A DNA stretch of 20,160 bases from a virus: IMG/VR virus record IMGVR_UViG_3300020477_001931, positions 1-20,160 of that record; one strand, given 5' to 3'. Below are positions 13,074 through 18,936 of the stretch, in pieces. The notes under the pieces were generated by a model, which made no database searches, was not told the origin of the DNA, and saw only the letters and a list, made by a program, of their open reading frames with translations. Position numbers and translations under genes: made by a program. Position 1 is the first letter of the stretch. Every line of letters begins with the position of its first letter.

Positions 13074-13274
13074 TTACTCGCCGGGATGGTTGTCATCCAG
13101 ATCAAGTGAGGCAGACAGTATCTCAGCGTCACCCCAGCATGACGGCCACGTCAGGTGAATCTTGGCACGTCGGCCACGGCCAGAACTAAACTCGCAACGG
13201 ATTGTCAGGTCACCGTCTGGTGTCTCGACAGTGATCATGCGGCCGTTTCTGAGATCCATCCAGCGGTCAGGCAT
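13074..13274 (-). CDS. Hypothetical protein, last gene of early operon
   Basis: The 66-residue protein is unrecognised. Strand-like segments RMITVETPDGDLTIRCEFSS and RRAKIHLTWPSC suggest a small beta-rich fold, followed by an acidic tail (DLDDNHPGE). ATG 13274 overlaps the stop of the resolvase-like gene (ATGCCTGA), so translation is likely coupled. The terminator at 13055-13015 follows directly. No catalytic or binding motif is visible. Confidence 0.68.
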   Translation of the reverse strand: MPDRWMDLRNGRMITVETPDGDLTIRCEFSSGRGRRAKIHLTWPSCWGDAEILSASLDLDDNHPGE

Positions 13275-13608
13275 TCTCGGCCACCGTCAGGTACACGTTT
13301 GTGGCCACCGCCGGGAGATCCTCAAACGGCAGGATCACATACCACCGCCCGTTGTTCCAGCGGTGAGCAACCACCGGCACACGGTTACCGGAGTCCTCTT
13401 CAGCCTGGGCAATGGCCTTGCGAAGTTGCAGCCGCTCGGTTCGCTTGACCTCAAAATGGATGCCGGTCAGTGAGTGCACCACGTCAGGTGACTCCGGCCC
13501 ACCGGCATGCTGTACACCACGGCGTGCCTCTACGCCTGGAAGCACACGCTCAATCTCGTGCGCAAACTCCCGCTCGCCAGCGGCACCCTTGGCTCTTGAG
13601 TTCACCAT
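13267..13608 (-). CDS. Holliday-junction-resolvase-like PD-(D/E)XK nuclease
   Basis: The 113-residue protein matches the small phage resolvase type. KGAAGEREFAHEIERVLPG carries the N-terminal Glu, ARRGVQHAGGPESPDVV the catalytic Asp, and IHFEVKRTERLQL the ExK motif. A helix (KAIAQAEEDSG) and PVVAHRWNNGRW complete the fold. Such enzymes cut four-way junctions made during phage recombination and resolve branched DNA before packaging. GGGGGAGC precedes ATG 13608, which overlaps the previous stop (TAATG). It acts logically with the Sak4-like ATPase, SSB-like protein and nuclease upstream. Confidence 0.86.
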   Translation of the reverse strand: MVNSRAKGAAGEREFAHEIERVLPGVEARRGVQHAGGPESPDVVHSLTGIHFEVKRTERLQLRKAIAQAEEDSGNRVPVVAHRWNNGRWYVILPFEDLPAVATNVYLTVAENA

Positions 13609-13799
13609 TAGCTCCCCCCCATCTGGCCACGCAGCGTATGGTTCTCGGCCCTCGCCAGGTCGAGCTTGTACTGGATGGCGTCAACAGCATGAGTCAGCCG
13701 CTGGATCTCGGTCTTGGCACGCTGCAAGAGCCTGCGGTCCACGACAATGGTGCGGTTGTGCTCAATTTCGCAGGTCAGGTCGTCGAGCAGTTTGTTCAT
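13608..13799 (-). CDS. Small coiled-coil protein
   Basis: The 63-residue protein is largely helical, with a likely coiled coil over residues 20-57 (RRLLQRAKTEIQRLTHAV through LDLARAENHTLRG). No family is recognised. AAGGTGATGT precedes ATG 13799, and it overlaps the end of the replication-type gene by 38 bases. Its stop and the next start share a base (TAATG). It may be an accessory subunit of the replication or recombination proteins around it, by position only. Confidence 0.66.
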   Translation of the reverse strand: MNKLLDDLTCEIEHNRTIVVDRRLLQRAKTEIQRLTHAVDAIQYKLDLARAENHTLRGQMGGS

Positions 13800-14232
13800 A
13801 CATCACCTTGAAACGGCCAAAGGCCACCTCGGGATTTGTCATGTCGCACAAGCGGGACCACCCCATCTCTCGTGCCGCCGTCTCCACCTCGTCAGGCAGG
13901 CTGGCCATGGCCTCACGCACCCCCTTGATGCCGTAAGACCTGACCGCCGACCTGACCATCTCGAAAGCCGCTGCGGCCGGCAGGGTCGGGCCACTCGGCC
14001 ACCACTCTTCCCGGTCGTCAGCCCACCGCTCTTGGTTGAACCATGTGGCTGGGTAGGGGGTGTACTCTCGCTCCTGCCCCTCACGAGCACGGGCGTACTC
14101 GCGGACGGCCTCCAGCAGCTCCTCGTAAGGCACGGCTTTGAGTGCCTTGAGGATTGCCTTCATGGCCGCACCACGCCCCACCTTGCGGGGATACGCTTCA
14201 TAAAGCGTACGGCACTGATCAGGCAGGCTCAA
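13762..14232 (-). CDS. Phage replication-type protein (YPRK-PATW family)
   Basis: The 156-residue product contains YEAYPRKVGRGAAMKAI near the N-terminus and YTPYPATWFNQERWADD at about 58-74. The pair YPRKxGKxxA and HPATWLNxxRWxDD is well known from phage replication and replisome-organiser proteins, usually in their C-terminal domain. Here that domain stands alone at the N-terminus, followed by a helical extension. I choose TTG 14232: GAGGTG lies five bases upstream, and TTGA overlaps the stop of the SSB-like gene. The exact biochemical role is not established. Confidence 0.72.
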   Translation of the reverse strand: MSLPDQCRTLYEAYPRKVGRGAAMKAILKALKAVPYEELLEAVREYARAREGQEREYTPYPATWFNQERWADDREEWWPSGPTLPAAAAFEMVRSAVRSYGIKGVREAMASLPDEVETAAREMGWSRLCDMTNPEVAFGRFKVMYEQTARRPDLRN

Positions 14233-14747
14233 AATGGCACCTCATCATCCGGCACCTCTTGCGGTGCTGCGGCCTTCTTGGCCTTGGCTTTCGGCTTGGA
14301 CTTGTTCCCCATCAAGCGGTCCAGCTTGATTGCAATCTCGGGGTCAGGCTCGGGGCCACTGCCGACAGGCTTGGAGCTTCTTGGGAAACTGAAGTTGTCA
14401 TAGACCTTGGTGCCAACCTGCTCACGGGTGCAGACCAACGTGACTTCCTGGTTGCTGAAGTCGTGGAACCCGTCGGTCGCCGGGTCCAGGTCCACAAACC
14501 GCTCGCCGTCCCAGCCGAGATCCATGAGCTGGTTTCCGGTGATCTCGACAGCCTTGGCCGTGAGCCACAGACGCACAGTTCTCGGCCAGTCCTCGCACGG
14601 GGTGAGTGGCCCGTCTGGGTCTGTCGGGTTGAGCCGCCCCAACGGCACGACCGTCAGCCCGAAGTATTCAGTCTTCTTGTCATTGTCCAGTTTGAAAAAC
14701 CCCTGACCGCTGACACGGCAGCGGTAGGTTCCTTGTTCGTATGCCAT
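14229..14747 (-). CDS. Single-stranded-DNA-binding-like protein
   Basis: The 172-residue protein has a beta-rich N-terminal region (EQGTYRCRVSGQGFFKLD, TEYFGLTVVPLG, EVTLVCTREQVGTKVYDNF), compatible with an OB-like fold. A flexible Lys/Ala/Pro linker follows, and the tail is the acidic DDEVPF. That tail closely resembles the DDDIPF end by which SSB proteins recruit partners. The gene lies directly after the Sak4-like ATPase, which in other phages works with SSB. ATG 14747 overlaps the previous stop (TGATG) after AAAGGTGAAAACTG. An SSB role is inferred from tail and context. Confidence 0.72.
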   Translation of the reverse strand: MAYEQGTYRCRVSGQGFFKLDNDKKTEYFGLTVVPLGRLNPTDPDGPLTPCEDWPRTVRLWLTAKAVEITGNQLMDLGWDGERFVDLDPATDGFHDFSNQEVTLVCTREQVGTKVYDNFSFPRSSKPVGSGPEPDPEIAIKLDRLMGNKSKPKAKAKKAAAPQEVPDDEVPF

Positions 14748-15556
14748 CAGTTTTCACCTTTCATTGCGTCCAAAAGATTTGTCCACGCCTCCGCGCCGCT
14801 GTCGCCCATGTCGAGTTCGTCGGGCATTTGGTAGCGGTTCTTGCAGTCCCAGGCCGGGCTGTAGGTGGTTCGCAATATGCGAGTCTTCCCGCCCTTGCCC
14901 TTGGGCCGGTTGCCCGACTCGTCCACTGAGACGAAGTAGTCGGCCATCATCACAGCGTCGGCCGAGCGGTGGAGGAGGTCCCACGTCTTGGCATGCAATG
15001 CCGGAACAAACCGGTCGTAGTCCTCGCCAAGAGGATTCTTGTAGGGACGCACCTGCGTGTGCTCGAGCATCACGACCGACATGCGTTTCTCGTCGCGGAT
15101 CCTGTCGACCGCCCTGAGGAACTGGCGGAAGTCGGCCAGGCTAGCTTCTATCCCTCGCGCATAAGCCAGGAATCCACGCTCCCACTCGCCGTTGTAATCA
15201 CGGGCACACACATGCTCGTGCATCATTCGCTCGGCACAGCTCACCGTGTCAATTGCCAGACACTTGTAGTTGTGGTCCCCCGTGGCCAGCTCCTCGAGCA
15301 TGGCGAGCAGCTCGTTCCAGTTGGCCGGGCACGGGAACACTGCCGCATCCTCCGGCACAGCCCCGGTCGCCTTGAGGGCACCAATGCTCTGCTCTTGTGT
15401 GAACTGGATGCAGACCACGCCGGGAATGTTGAGTGCCAGGCTGGTCTTACCCACGCCCGGCTTACCCATGATCACCAGCAGGGCCGGCCGTTTGGCCACC
15501 TTCTTGGTTATCTGCGACAGCCAGTTCTTGCTTGCCGCTTTTGTTGCTGTTGCCAT
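14747..15556 (-). CDS. Sak4-like RecA-fold ATPase, single-strand annealing recombinase
   Basis: The 269-residue product has Walker A GKPGVGKTS at 31-39 and a Walker B strand KCLAIDTVS at about 98-106. A VVMLEHTQVRPYKNP segment is typical of phage AAA_24/Sak4-type proteins. These RecA-like ATPases promote annealing-type recombination with SSB, matching the SSB-like, nuclease and resolvase genes around it. I prefer ATG 15556, preceded by GAGGAGAG. The open frame to 15670 is upstream shadow. The first 95 bases overlap the end of the permuted nuclease gene in another frame, which is long even for this compact genome. Confidence 0.86.
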   Translation of the reverse strand: MATATKAASKNWLSQITKKVAKRPALLVIMGKPGVGKTSLALNIPGVVCIQFTQEQSIGALKATGAVPEDAAVFPCPANWNELLAMLEELATGDHNYKCLAIDTVSCAERMMHEHVCARDYNGEWERGFLAYARGIEASLADFRQFLRAVDRIRDEKRMSVVMLEHTQVRPYKNPLGEDYDRFVPALHAKTWDLLHRSADAVMMADYFVSVDESGNRPKGKGGKTRILRTTYSPAWDCKNRYQMPDELDMGDSGAEAWTNLLDAMKGEN

Positions 15557-16589
15557 TCTTCTCTCCTCGACTTGCAGCGGCCCACCAAGCATCCATCGCG
15601 TGGTGCCACAGCGTCCCGAAATGGAGTGCGTCCATGCGCTCCTCGTCCACTCGTTCAATTCCAAGTTCATACTGGTAGTAGTGCTTTGCCTCGCACTGAA
15701 GAAAGCACTTCATGCGACTGTTGGTCACCACGTCGCGGCCGTCAGGCACCTCACCGTCCAGCTCGACATGCACGTCCTCTTTGATTTGCCAGCGGTGAGA
15801 GTCAGGCCGGTCGTGCCCCGAGCAGATGCCAAGGAACTGGCACGGCCGGCCGTAATGCATGCACGCGCCAGGATTGCGTAGCTTGTGGTCACTCTTCTTT
15901 GACCGCTGCACACGCTGGCCCACCTCCCAGAGGTCGCCGGCAAACTGGATCAGCTCGCTGGTGATCCGCTCGACCGAGCGGCGTGCGAAATACTTCTCGG
16001 GGTGAGTTTTGATCTCAAAAAACAGGCGTGCCTCGAATAGCTCGGGGTTCTCACGCTGGGCTTCCATGGCCCAGGTCACGCTGTCGGCTGACACGTCAGA
16101 TCCGTACCAGTTGCACGTTGCCACGAGTGCCTTGCAGTCGGCCACGCTGATCCGACGTGGAGACAGCCGGGGCTTCTTGGCCACGTCCCAGACAACCCGG
16201 TCCACGAGCACCCCGTTCTGGCCGAGCAGTAGCTCGTACATCTTGGGCTGGCTGTCCACCGCGAGCTGACGCCAGTAGTTGCTGTTGGGGTCTTCTATAT
16301 TGTCCGACGTTGTCTTGTGATCAAAGAAGACCACGCCGTCCTGGCGGGCCACCTTGTCGAGTTTGCCGGCCAGGCTCAGCTTGCGACTGCGGCGGCCGGT
16401 CTCGGGGTTGATCAGATCCGCCGTAAAAGTCTGCTCGGTCGAGATCAGTTCAATCTGCTCATGTGCCTTGATCCACTGCCGGTGGTACGCACGCAACATG
16501 GCACGACCCATGCAAGCCATCTTCCAGTCGGTTTCATCATTCAGTTCAAATGTGAACAGGGCCGCCTTGAGAGCAGGGTGTGTTTTCAT
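15462..16589 (-). CDS. RecB/Cas4-like PD-(D/E)XK nuclease in permuted order
   Basis: The single 375-residue frame contains all elements of the RecB/Cas4-like phage nucleases, but in rotated order. Residues 1-256 carry LAGKLDKV (catalytic D78), FFDHKTTS (D90, K92), QPKMY (Q114, Y118), and three cluster Cys residues (C243, C250, C256). Residues 285-337 then give VTNSRMKCFLQCEAKHYY and HFGTLWHHAMDAWW. That segment normally opens such proteins and supplies the first Cys and the conserved His. ATG 16589 overlaps the previous stop (ATGA). The enzyme would resect DNA for the Sak4/SSB system. The tail after 340 is low complexity where it overlaps the next gene. Confidence 0.85.
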   Translation of the reverse strand: MKTHPALKAALFTFELNDETDWKMACMGRAMLRAYHRQWIKAHEQIELISTEQTFTADLINPETGRRSRKLSLAGKLDKVARQDGVVFFDHKTTSDNIEDPNSNYWRQLAVDSQPKMYELLLGQNGVLVDRVVWDVAKKPRLSPRRISVADCKALVATCNWYGSDVSADSVTWAMEAQRENPELFEARLFFEIKTHPEKYFARRSVERITSELIQFAGDLWEVGQRVQRSKKSDHKLRNPGACMHYGRPCQFLGICSGHDRPDSHRWQIKEDVHVELDGEVPDGRDVVTNSRMKCFLQCEAKHYYQYELGIERVDEERMDALHFGTLWHHAMDAWWAAASRGEKNGNSNKSGKQELAVADNQEGGQTAGPAGDHG

Positions 16590-17056
16590 ATTTGCACCAC
16601 CAGGTCGTCTGGGACCTCTTCAAACAGGGCATCACTTGGCTTGATGCAATAGCACTGCTGGTGGCCGTCGTCCCTCGAGCGGTCGGACACCTCGGCGGTC
16701 CACCACAGCGGGCGGGTGTTTCGCTTGACCCGAATGACGTGCGTCATCCTGTGGTTAAAGAGGACGTACTCCGAGGGCTTGGGCTTTGCTCGGTCGTAAG
16801 AGTGGCTGGCACAGATCAGCACCTTTTCAAACGGGAAGTCCTCGCGGCACGTCCAGTCGCGTCGGATGTGTTTGACCTCGAGTCTCTGCCAGCGTGAGCC
16901 GGGCGAGTCCTGCACAAACAGGTCCCCGTCGTCAGGTCCCTCGTCGGGAGTGGCCGGGATACGCACGTTGTTACCGTCAGCCCAGGCCCAGCTCGCCGCC
17001 ACCCAGACAGCCAGATGGCTGCGAGCCAGTCGCCGGTCAAATGTCTCGCGTGACAT
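16586..17056 (-). CDS. Putative PD-(D/E)XK-like protein
   Basis: The 156-residue protein has GDLFVQDSPGSRWQRLEVKHI (about 45-65), which resembles the D...ExK core of the PD-(D/E)XK nuclease fold. A basic region follows, then strand-like YVLFNHRMTHVIRVKR. An N-terminal helix (RRLARSHLAVWVAASWAWADG) precedes. The family is uncertain; it may be a nuclease or an inactive relative. GGAGCAG precedes ATG 17056, and it overlaps the end of csrA by 20 bases. Its stop overlaps the start of the permuted nuclease, placing it in the recombination module. Confidence 0.62.
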   Translation of the reverse strand: MSRETFDRRLARSHLAVWVAASWAWADGNNVRIPATPDEGPDDGDLFVQDSPGSRWQRLEVKHIRRDWTCREDFPFEKVLICASHSYDRAKPKPSEYVLFNHRMTHVIRVKRNTRPLWWTAEVSDRSRDDGHQQCYCIKPSDALFEEVPDDLVVQI

Positions 17057-17222
17057 GGGACTGCTCCGTCAGTTCCCCCCGTGAAACATGCACCACGGCT
17101 GGCGCATCAATGGCCACCCGCACACGCCGTTTTCTCACCTCGACAATGTGGACAGTGATCTCGCCATCTTGCGTTGAGAGGTGCAAGCTGCCCTCTTCCT
17201 TGACCGTCAGAACTAAAGCCAT
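17037..17222 (-). CDS. csrA: Phage-encoded CsrA-type RNA-binding regulator
   Basis: The 61-residue protein follows the CsrA plan closely. MALVLTVKEEGSLHL forms the first strand, GEITVHIVEVRKRRVRVAIDAP the central strands with VRxxIDAP, and VVHVSRGELTE the RNA-contacting end, with Arg about residue 48 in place of E. coli R44. CsrA dimers bind GGA motifs, often in hairpin loops over ribosome sites, and repress or stabilise mRNAs. ATG 17222 has GGAGG seven bases upstream; a longer frame to 17273 has no such site. It lies in the early operon before the nuclease genes and could time expression of GGA-rich phage or host transcripts. Confidence 0.88.
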   Translation of the reverse strand: MALVLTVKEEGSLHLSTQDGEITVHIVEVRKRRVRVAIDAPAVVHVSRGELTEQSHVTRDI

Positions 17223-17294
17223 GTGTCGCCTCCTGCTGTTGAAGCCCCGCCCGGTTCCACCGGCAGGCGACATCCTGTCGCGCGGGGTGTGGAT

Positions 17295-17687
17295 TCATTC
17301 CATGTTGTCCCAGTGATTTTTGTGCTCTCGCGGATATGTTCGGTCGGGATTGGGCAGCACCTTCGGCCGTATGTCCACGTCGTCTGGATTCCAGATTGGG
17401 TAACCAGCCGCATACCGGACCTGGTAGACGGCCACCCTCGCATGAACCATCTCGCCGCCAACCTCCTGGGCGGGAGTGCAGTCGGTCGGCTCGGCCGGAT
17501 CAATGCCGTGCCAGCCCCCGCCGTTGCACTTGCCGCACTTTGATTTTTTTGTCCCATGGTCTTTTCTCAACTCAGCAAAGCCGGTGCCGGAGCAGCCGCC
17601 ACACCGTGTTGCCACCCGGTCGGTGCCGTAACGGCTCTGCCATACGAAACTGTCGGGCAGGCAGATCCCGGTCAGTCGGACGTTCAC
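17295..17687 (-). CDS. DnaJ-type zinc-finger protein
   Basis: The 130-residue protein contains two CxxCxGxG repeats, RCGGCSGTGF (about 28-37) and KCGKCNGGGW (about 50-59). They are separated by a charged linker and should bind one zinc ion as in the cysteine-rich domain of DnaJ. There is no J domain. The C-terminal half (ARVAVYQVRYAAGYPIW and a Pro/Asn-rich tail) is unrecognised. GTG 17687 overlaps the upstream stop (GTGA) after GAGGG. Small DnaJ-zinc proteins are common in phages with unknown roles. Confidence 0.76.
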   Translation of the reverse strand: MNVRLTGICLPDSFVWQSRYGTDRVATRCGGCSGTGFAELRKDHGTKKSKCGKCNGGGWHGIDPAEPTDCTPAQEVGGEMVHARVAVYQVRYAAGYPIWNPDDVDIRPKVLPNPDRTYPREHKNHWDNME

Positions 17688-17881
17688 TCGGTGCCCTCGG
17701 CCAGCGCGTCGAGCTTCTTGCCAAGGTCAGATTTTGAGCGGCTCGACGGGTCGCACAGGCCCGCGCCTTCTATTCGCTCCCATGTGACCCGTCCGTCGCG
17801 GACTCGCCGCCACGCTGACTGGTAGTGGGCGTCACAAAGCCCTCGTCTGACTGATGGCTTGTCGCAGTGTTTGCACTCCAT
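17684..17881 (-). CDS. Small zinc-binding protein
   Basis: The 65-residue protein starts MECKHCDKPSVRRGLCDAHY, a CxxC...C..H zinc module seen in many small phage proteins (the GLCxxHYxxWRR type). A basic helix SAWRRVRDGRVTWERI and a polar tail follow. The module may bind DNA, but this is not shown. AGGTGGGG lies before ATG 17881. An open frame continues upstream to 18022, but it overlaps the DUF1580-like gene and has no domain. Even with this short start, the two genes overlap by 112 bases. Confidence 0.74.
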   Translation of the reverse strand: MECKHCDKPSVRRGLCDAHYQSAWRRVRDGRVTWERIEGAGLCDPSSRSKSDLGKKLDALAEGTE

Positions 17882-18171
17882 TTCATTCCCCACCTTGTTT
17901 TGAGGTTCTCGACGGCAGCCATGTACTGCTCGTCGCTTGCATCCTTGTGTGCTGGCCCAGGCAGGCTGACCTCGGTCAACTCGTGCTGGAACCGCCGCAC
18001 CCACTCGGCAGTGGTGAACCACTGCTTGCCGTCGCGTATCGCGCGGAGCCTGACGCCGCTGACGCCCTTGGCTATCCGCCGCCGTAGCGTGGCGGTGGAA
18101 ATCTTGCGGCCACGCCGTCTCGGAAAGAGTGACGTTGCGTGTGCCAGAGTTATGTAAGTGTCAGGTGTCAT
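17770..18171 (-). CDS. DUF1580-like excisionase-type DNA-binding protein
   Basis: The 133-residue protein begins with ITLAHATSLFPRRRGRKI, then STATLRRRIAKGVSGVRL, then RAIRDGKQWFTTAEWVRRFQ. This is the pattern of DUF1580 proteins (short winged-helix, excisionase-like), which I associate mainly with Planctomycetota. The last 45 residues, overlapping the next gene, are low complexity. It is the first gene of the early operon and lies beside an operator-like region and near attP. Roles as excisionase, repressor or early activator are therefore plausible. ATG 18171 is preferred; GTG 18174 is adjacent and no strong ribosome site is visible. Confidence 0.78.
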   Translation of the reverse strand: MTPDTYITLAHATSLFPRRRGRKISTATLRRRIAKGVSGVRLRAIRDGKQWFTTAEWVRRFQHELTEVSLPGPAHKDASDEQYMAAVENLKTRWGMKWSANTATSHQSDEGFVTPTTSQRGGESATDGSHGSE

Positions 18172-18308
18172 CACGGCAACAAATTACCGTGGCATCACGC
18201 TGGCATCAAGTAACTGGGGATATTGTCTGGGTGGAAGTCTTGCATTCGTGAGAATAGAATGTTACATCACTTACATTGATATATAACCGTTACGAAGTAA
18301 GGACACGA
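18168..18308. promoter_or_regulatory. Divergent promoter/operator region of the early operon
   Basis: This AT-rich spacer separates the leftward early operon from a rightward gene. It contains an inverted repeat CACGG (18172-18176) / CCGTG (18187-18191) and a direct repeat TGGCATCA (18190-18197 and 18201-18208) with an 11-base period, about one helical turn. GATATATAAC near 18284-18293 could be a -10 region for the rightward gene, but its -35 is unclear. Binding by the DUF1580-like protein or a repressor is a reasonable guess. Confidence 0.5.
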
Positions 18309-18626
18309 ATGGCCGCCAAGGAAAAACCAAACGTAGGTAAGACCGCTTGGTCGAGGCGAAAAGCTGAGTTTACCACGGCTGAGTTCAAGAGCCAAGTTGA
18401 CTGGCTCACAGACATATCTGCCATGGCGCAGTCTATGCTCCAGGTCGTCAACGAGATGGGTATTGAATCTCTCACCGTTGACGGCGCAACAAAATTTGCT
18501 CGCGGCCAGAAAGAGATCCTTGGCTATCTCGAGAAAGTCGAGCAGGCCATTCTGCTGTCTCGCCAGCAGCACCGACGAGATACGGAGAAGTTTGGCCCCA
18601 ATGGGGACACGCCGGTCATCCGGTGA
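18309..18626 (+). CDS. Hypothetical protein between early control region and attP
   Basis: The 105-residue basic N-terminal/helical protein is of unknown family. It opens MAAKEKPNVGKTAWSRRKAE, a lysine- and arginine-rich stretch. Long helices follow (FKSQVDWLTDISAMAQSMLQ, then GATKFARGQKEILGYLEKVE). ATG 18309 has AAGGACACGA upstream; an in-frame ATG at 18276 lies in the AT-rich promoter and is less likely. It is transcribed toward attP and the integrase and away from the early operon. This position would suit a lysogeny or recombination accessory protein, but no motif supports one. Confidence 0.72.
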   Translation: MAAKEKPNVGKTAWSRRKAEFTTAEFKSQVDWLTDISAMAQSMLQVVNEMGIESLTVDGATKFARGQKEILGYLEKVEQAILLSRQQHRRDTEKFGPNGDTPVIR

Positions 18627-18628
18627 GC

Positions 18629-18661
18629 TTGACCACACTTTGACCACACTTTGACCACAAA
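18629..18661 (+). repeat. Three tandem 11-base integrase arm-site repeats
   Basis: TTGACCACACT occurs at 18629-18639 and 18640-18650, and TTGACCACAAA at 18651-18661. The 11-base period puts all copies on one face of the DNA. A partial inverted copy, AAAAGTGTG, follows at 18661-18669. The same motif recurs beside the integrase start, which makes integrase arm binding the best explanation. Confidence 0.8.
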
Positions 18662-18700
18662 AAAGTGTGTTTTCCTGTTCGTTCAACGCACACACGAATT

Positions 18701-18721
18701 ACAGAGAACTTGTTGTAAGTT
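18701..18721. repeat. Inverted repeat inside attP
   Basis: GAGAACTT and AAGTTCTC are perfect eight-base arms around GTTGT, lying near 18703-18723. A further AGAACTTGT is found at about 18733-18741. The site lies between the left arm repeats and the core, where excisionase or host bending proteins bind in related systems. Confidence 0.55.
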
Positions 18722-18749
18722 CTCAATTTCAAAGAACTTGTAGAGTTTC

Positions 18750-18820
18750 TGTCTCCTAGGTGGCTCAGTCAGAATTTGACTCTGAATCACTTAGTCTAGG
18801 TTCAAATCCTAGTCGGGCAA
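18750..18820 (+). tRNA. tRNA-Gln(CTG)-like sequence, attP core or decayed tRNA
   Basis: The 71-base stretch has tRNA geometry. The T arm CTAGG-TTCAAAT-CCTAG (18796-18812) is perfect. The anticodon loop CTCTGAA (18780-18786) carries CTG, and TCGGGCA forms the 3' acceptor strand. The 5' half fits poorly: TGTCTCC pairs only partly with the 3' strand, the D arm does not pair, and two anticodon-stem pairs are lost. A good 3' half beside an integrase is typical of an attP core that restores a host tRNA after integration. A working phage tRNA is less likely. Confidence 0.55.
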
Positions 18821-18892
18821 CTTTCACCAAACCCCGTGCCTGAAAGCGGAAACGCATCCCCGGCCCTGAGCCGGGCGCAGGTTCTTCACCAA

Positions 18893-18920
18893 AAAAGTGT
18901 GGTCACCTGACCACACTTTT
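18893..18920. repeat. Inverted arm-site pair overlapping the integrase leader
   Basis: AAAAGTGTGGTCA and TGACCACACTTTT are perfect 13-base arms separated by CC. Each half is the arm motif found three times left of the core. The right half ends four bases before the integrase ribosome site (GGAG), so bound integrase could also reduce its own expression. Confidence 0.8.
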
Positions 18921-18936
18921 GAAAGGAGAGTCTGCT

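Larger units (their letters stand above)
18627..18936. other. attP: Phage attachment site region (attP) with arm-type repeats
   Basis: This non-coding block of about 310 bases has a core resembling the 3' half of a tRNA (18780-18820), flanked by copies of TTGACCACACT. Three direct copies at exactly 11-base spacing lie left (18629, 18640, 18651). Right of the core, AAAAGTGTGGTCA (18893-18905) and TGACCACACTTTT (18908-18920) form an inverted pair directly before the integrase. Shared arm repeats on both sides of a tRNA-derived core are the pattern of lambda-type attP arm sites. GAGAACTT/AAGTTCTC and a second AGAACTTGT lie between and may bind an accessory protein. Confidence 0.82.

Noticed and set aside
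14969-15784. Plus-strand 271-residue open frame.
   Set aside because: It lies opposite the Sak4-like ATPase and the permuted nuclease and shows no domain or ribosome site.
18629-18661. CRISPR array or replication iterons.
   Set aside because: Repeats are 11 bases with no spacers, so this is not CRISPR. Matching inverted copies next to int make arm sites a better explanation than iterons.
18859-18875. Hairpin CCCGGC/GCCGGG as a terminator upstream of int.
   Set aside because: It is followed by GCGCAGGTTCTT without a T tract; too weak to call.
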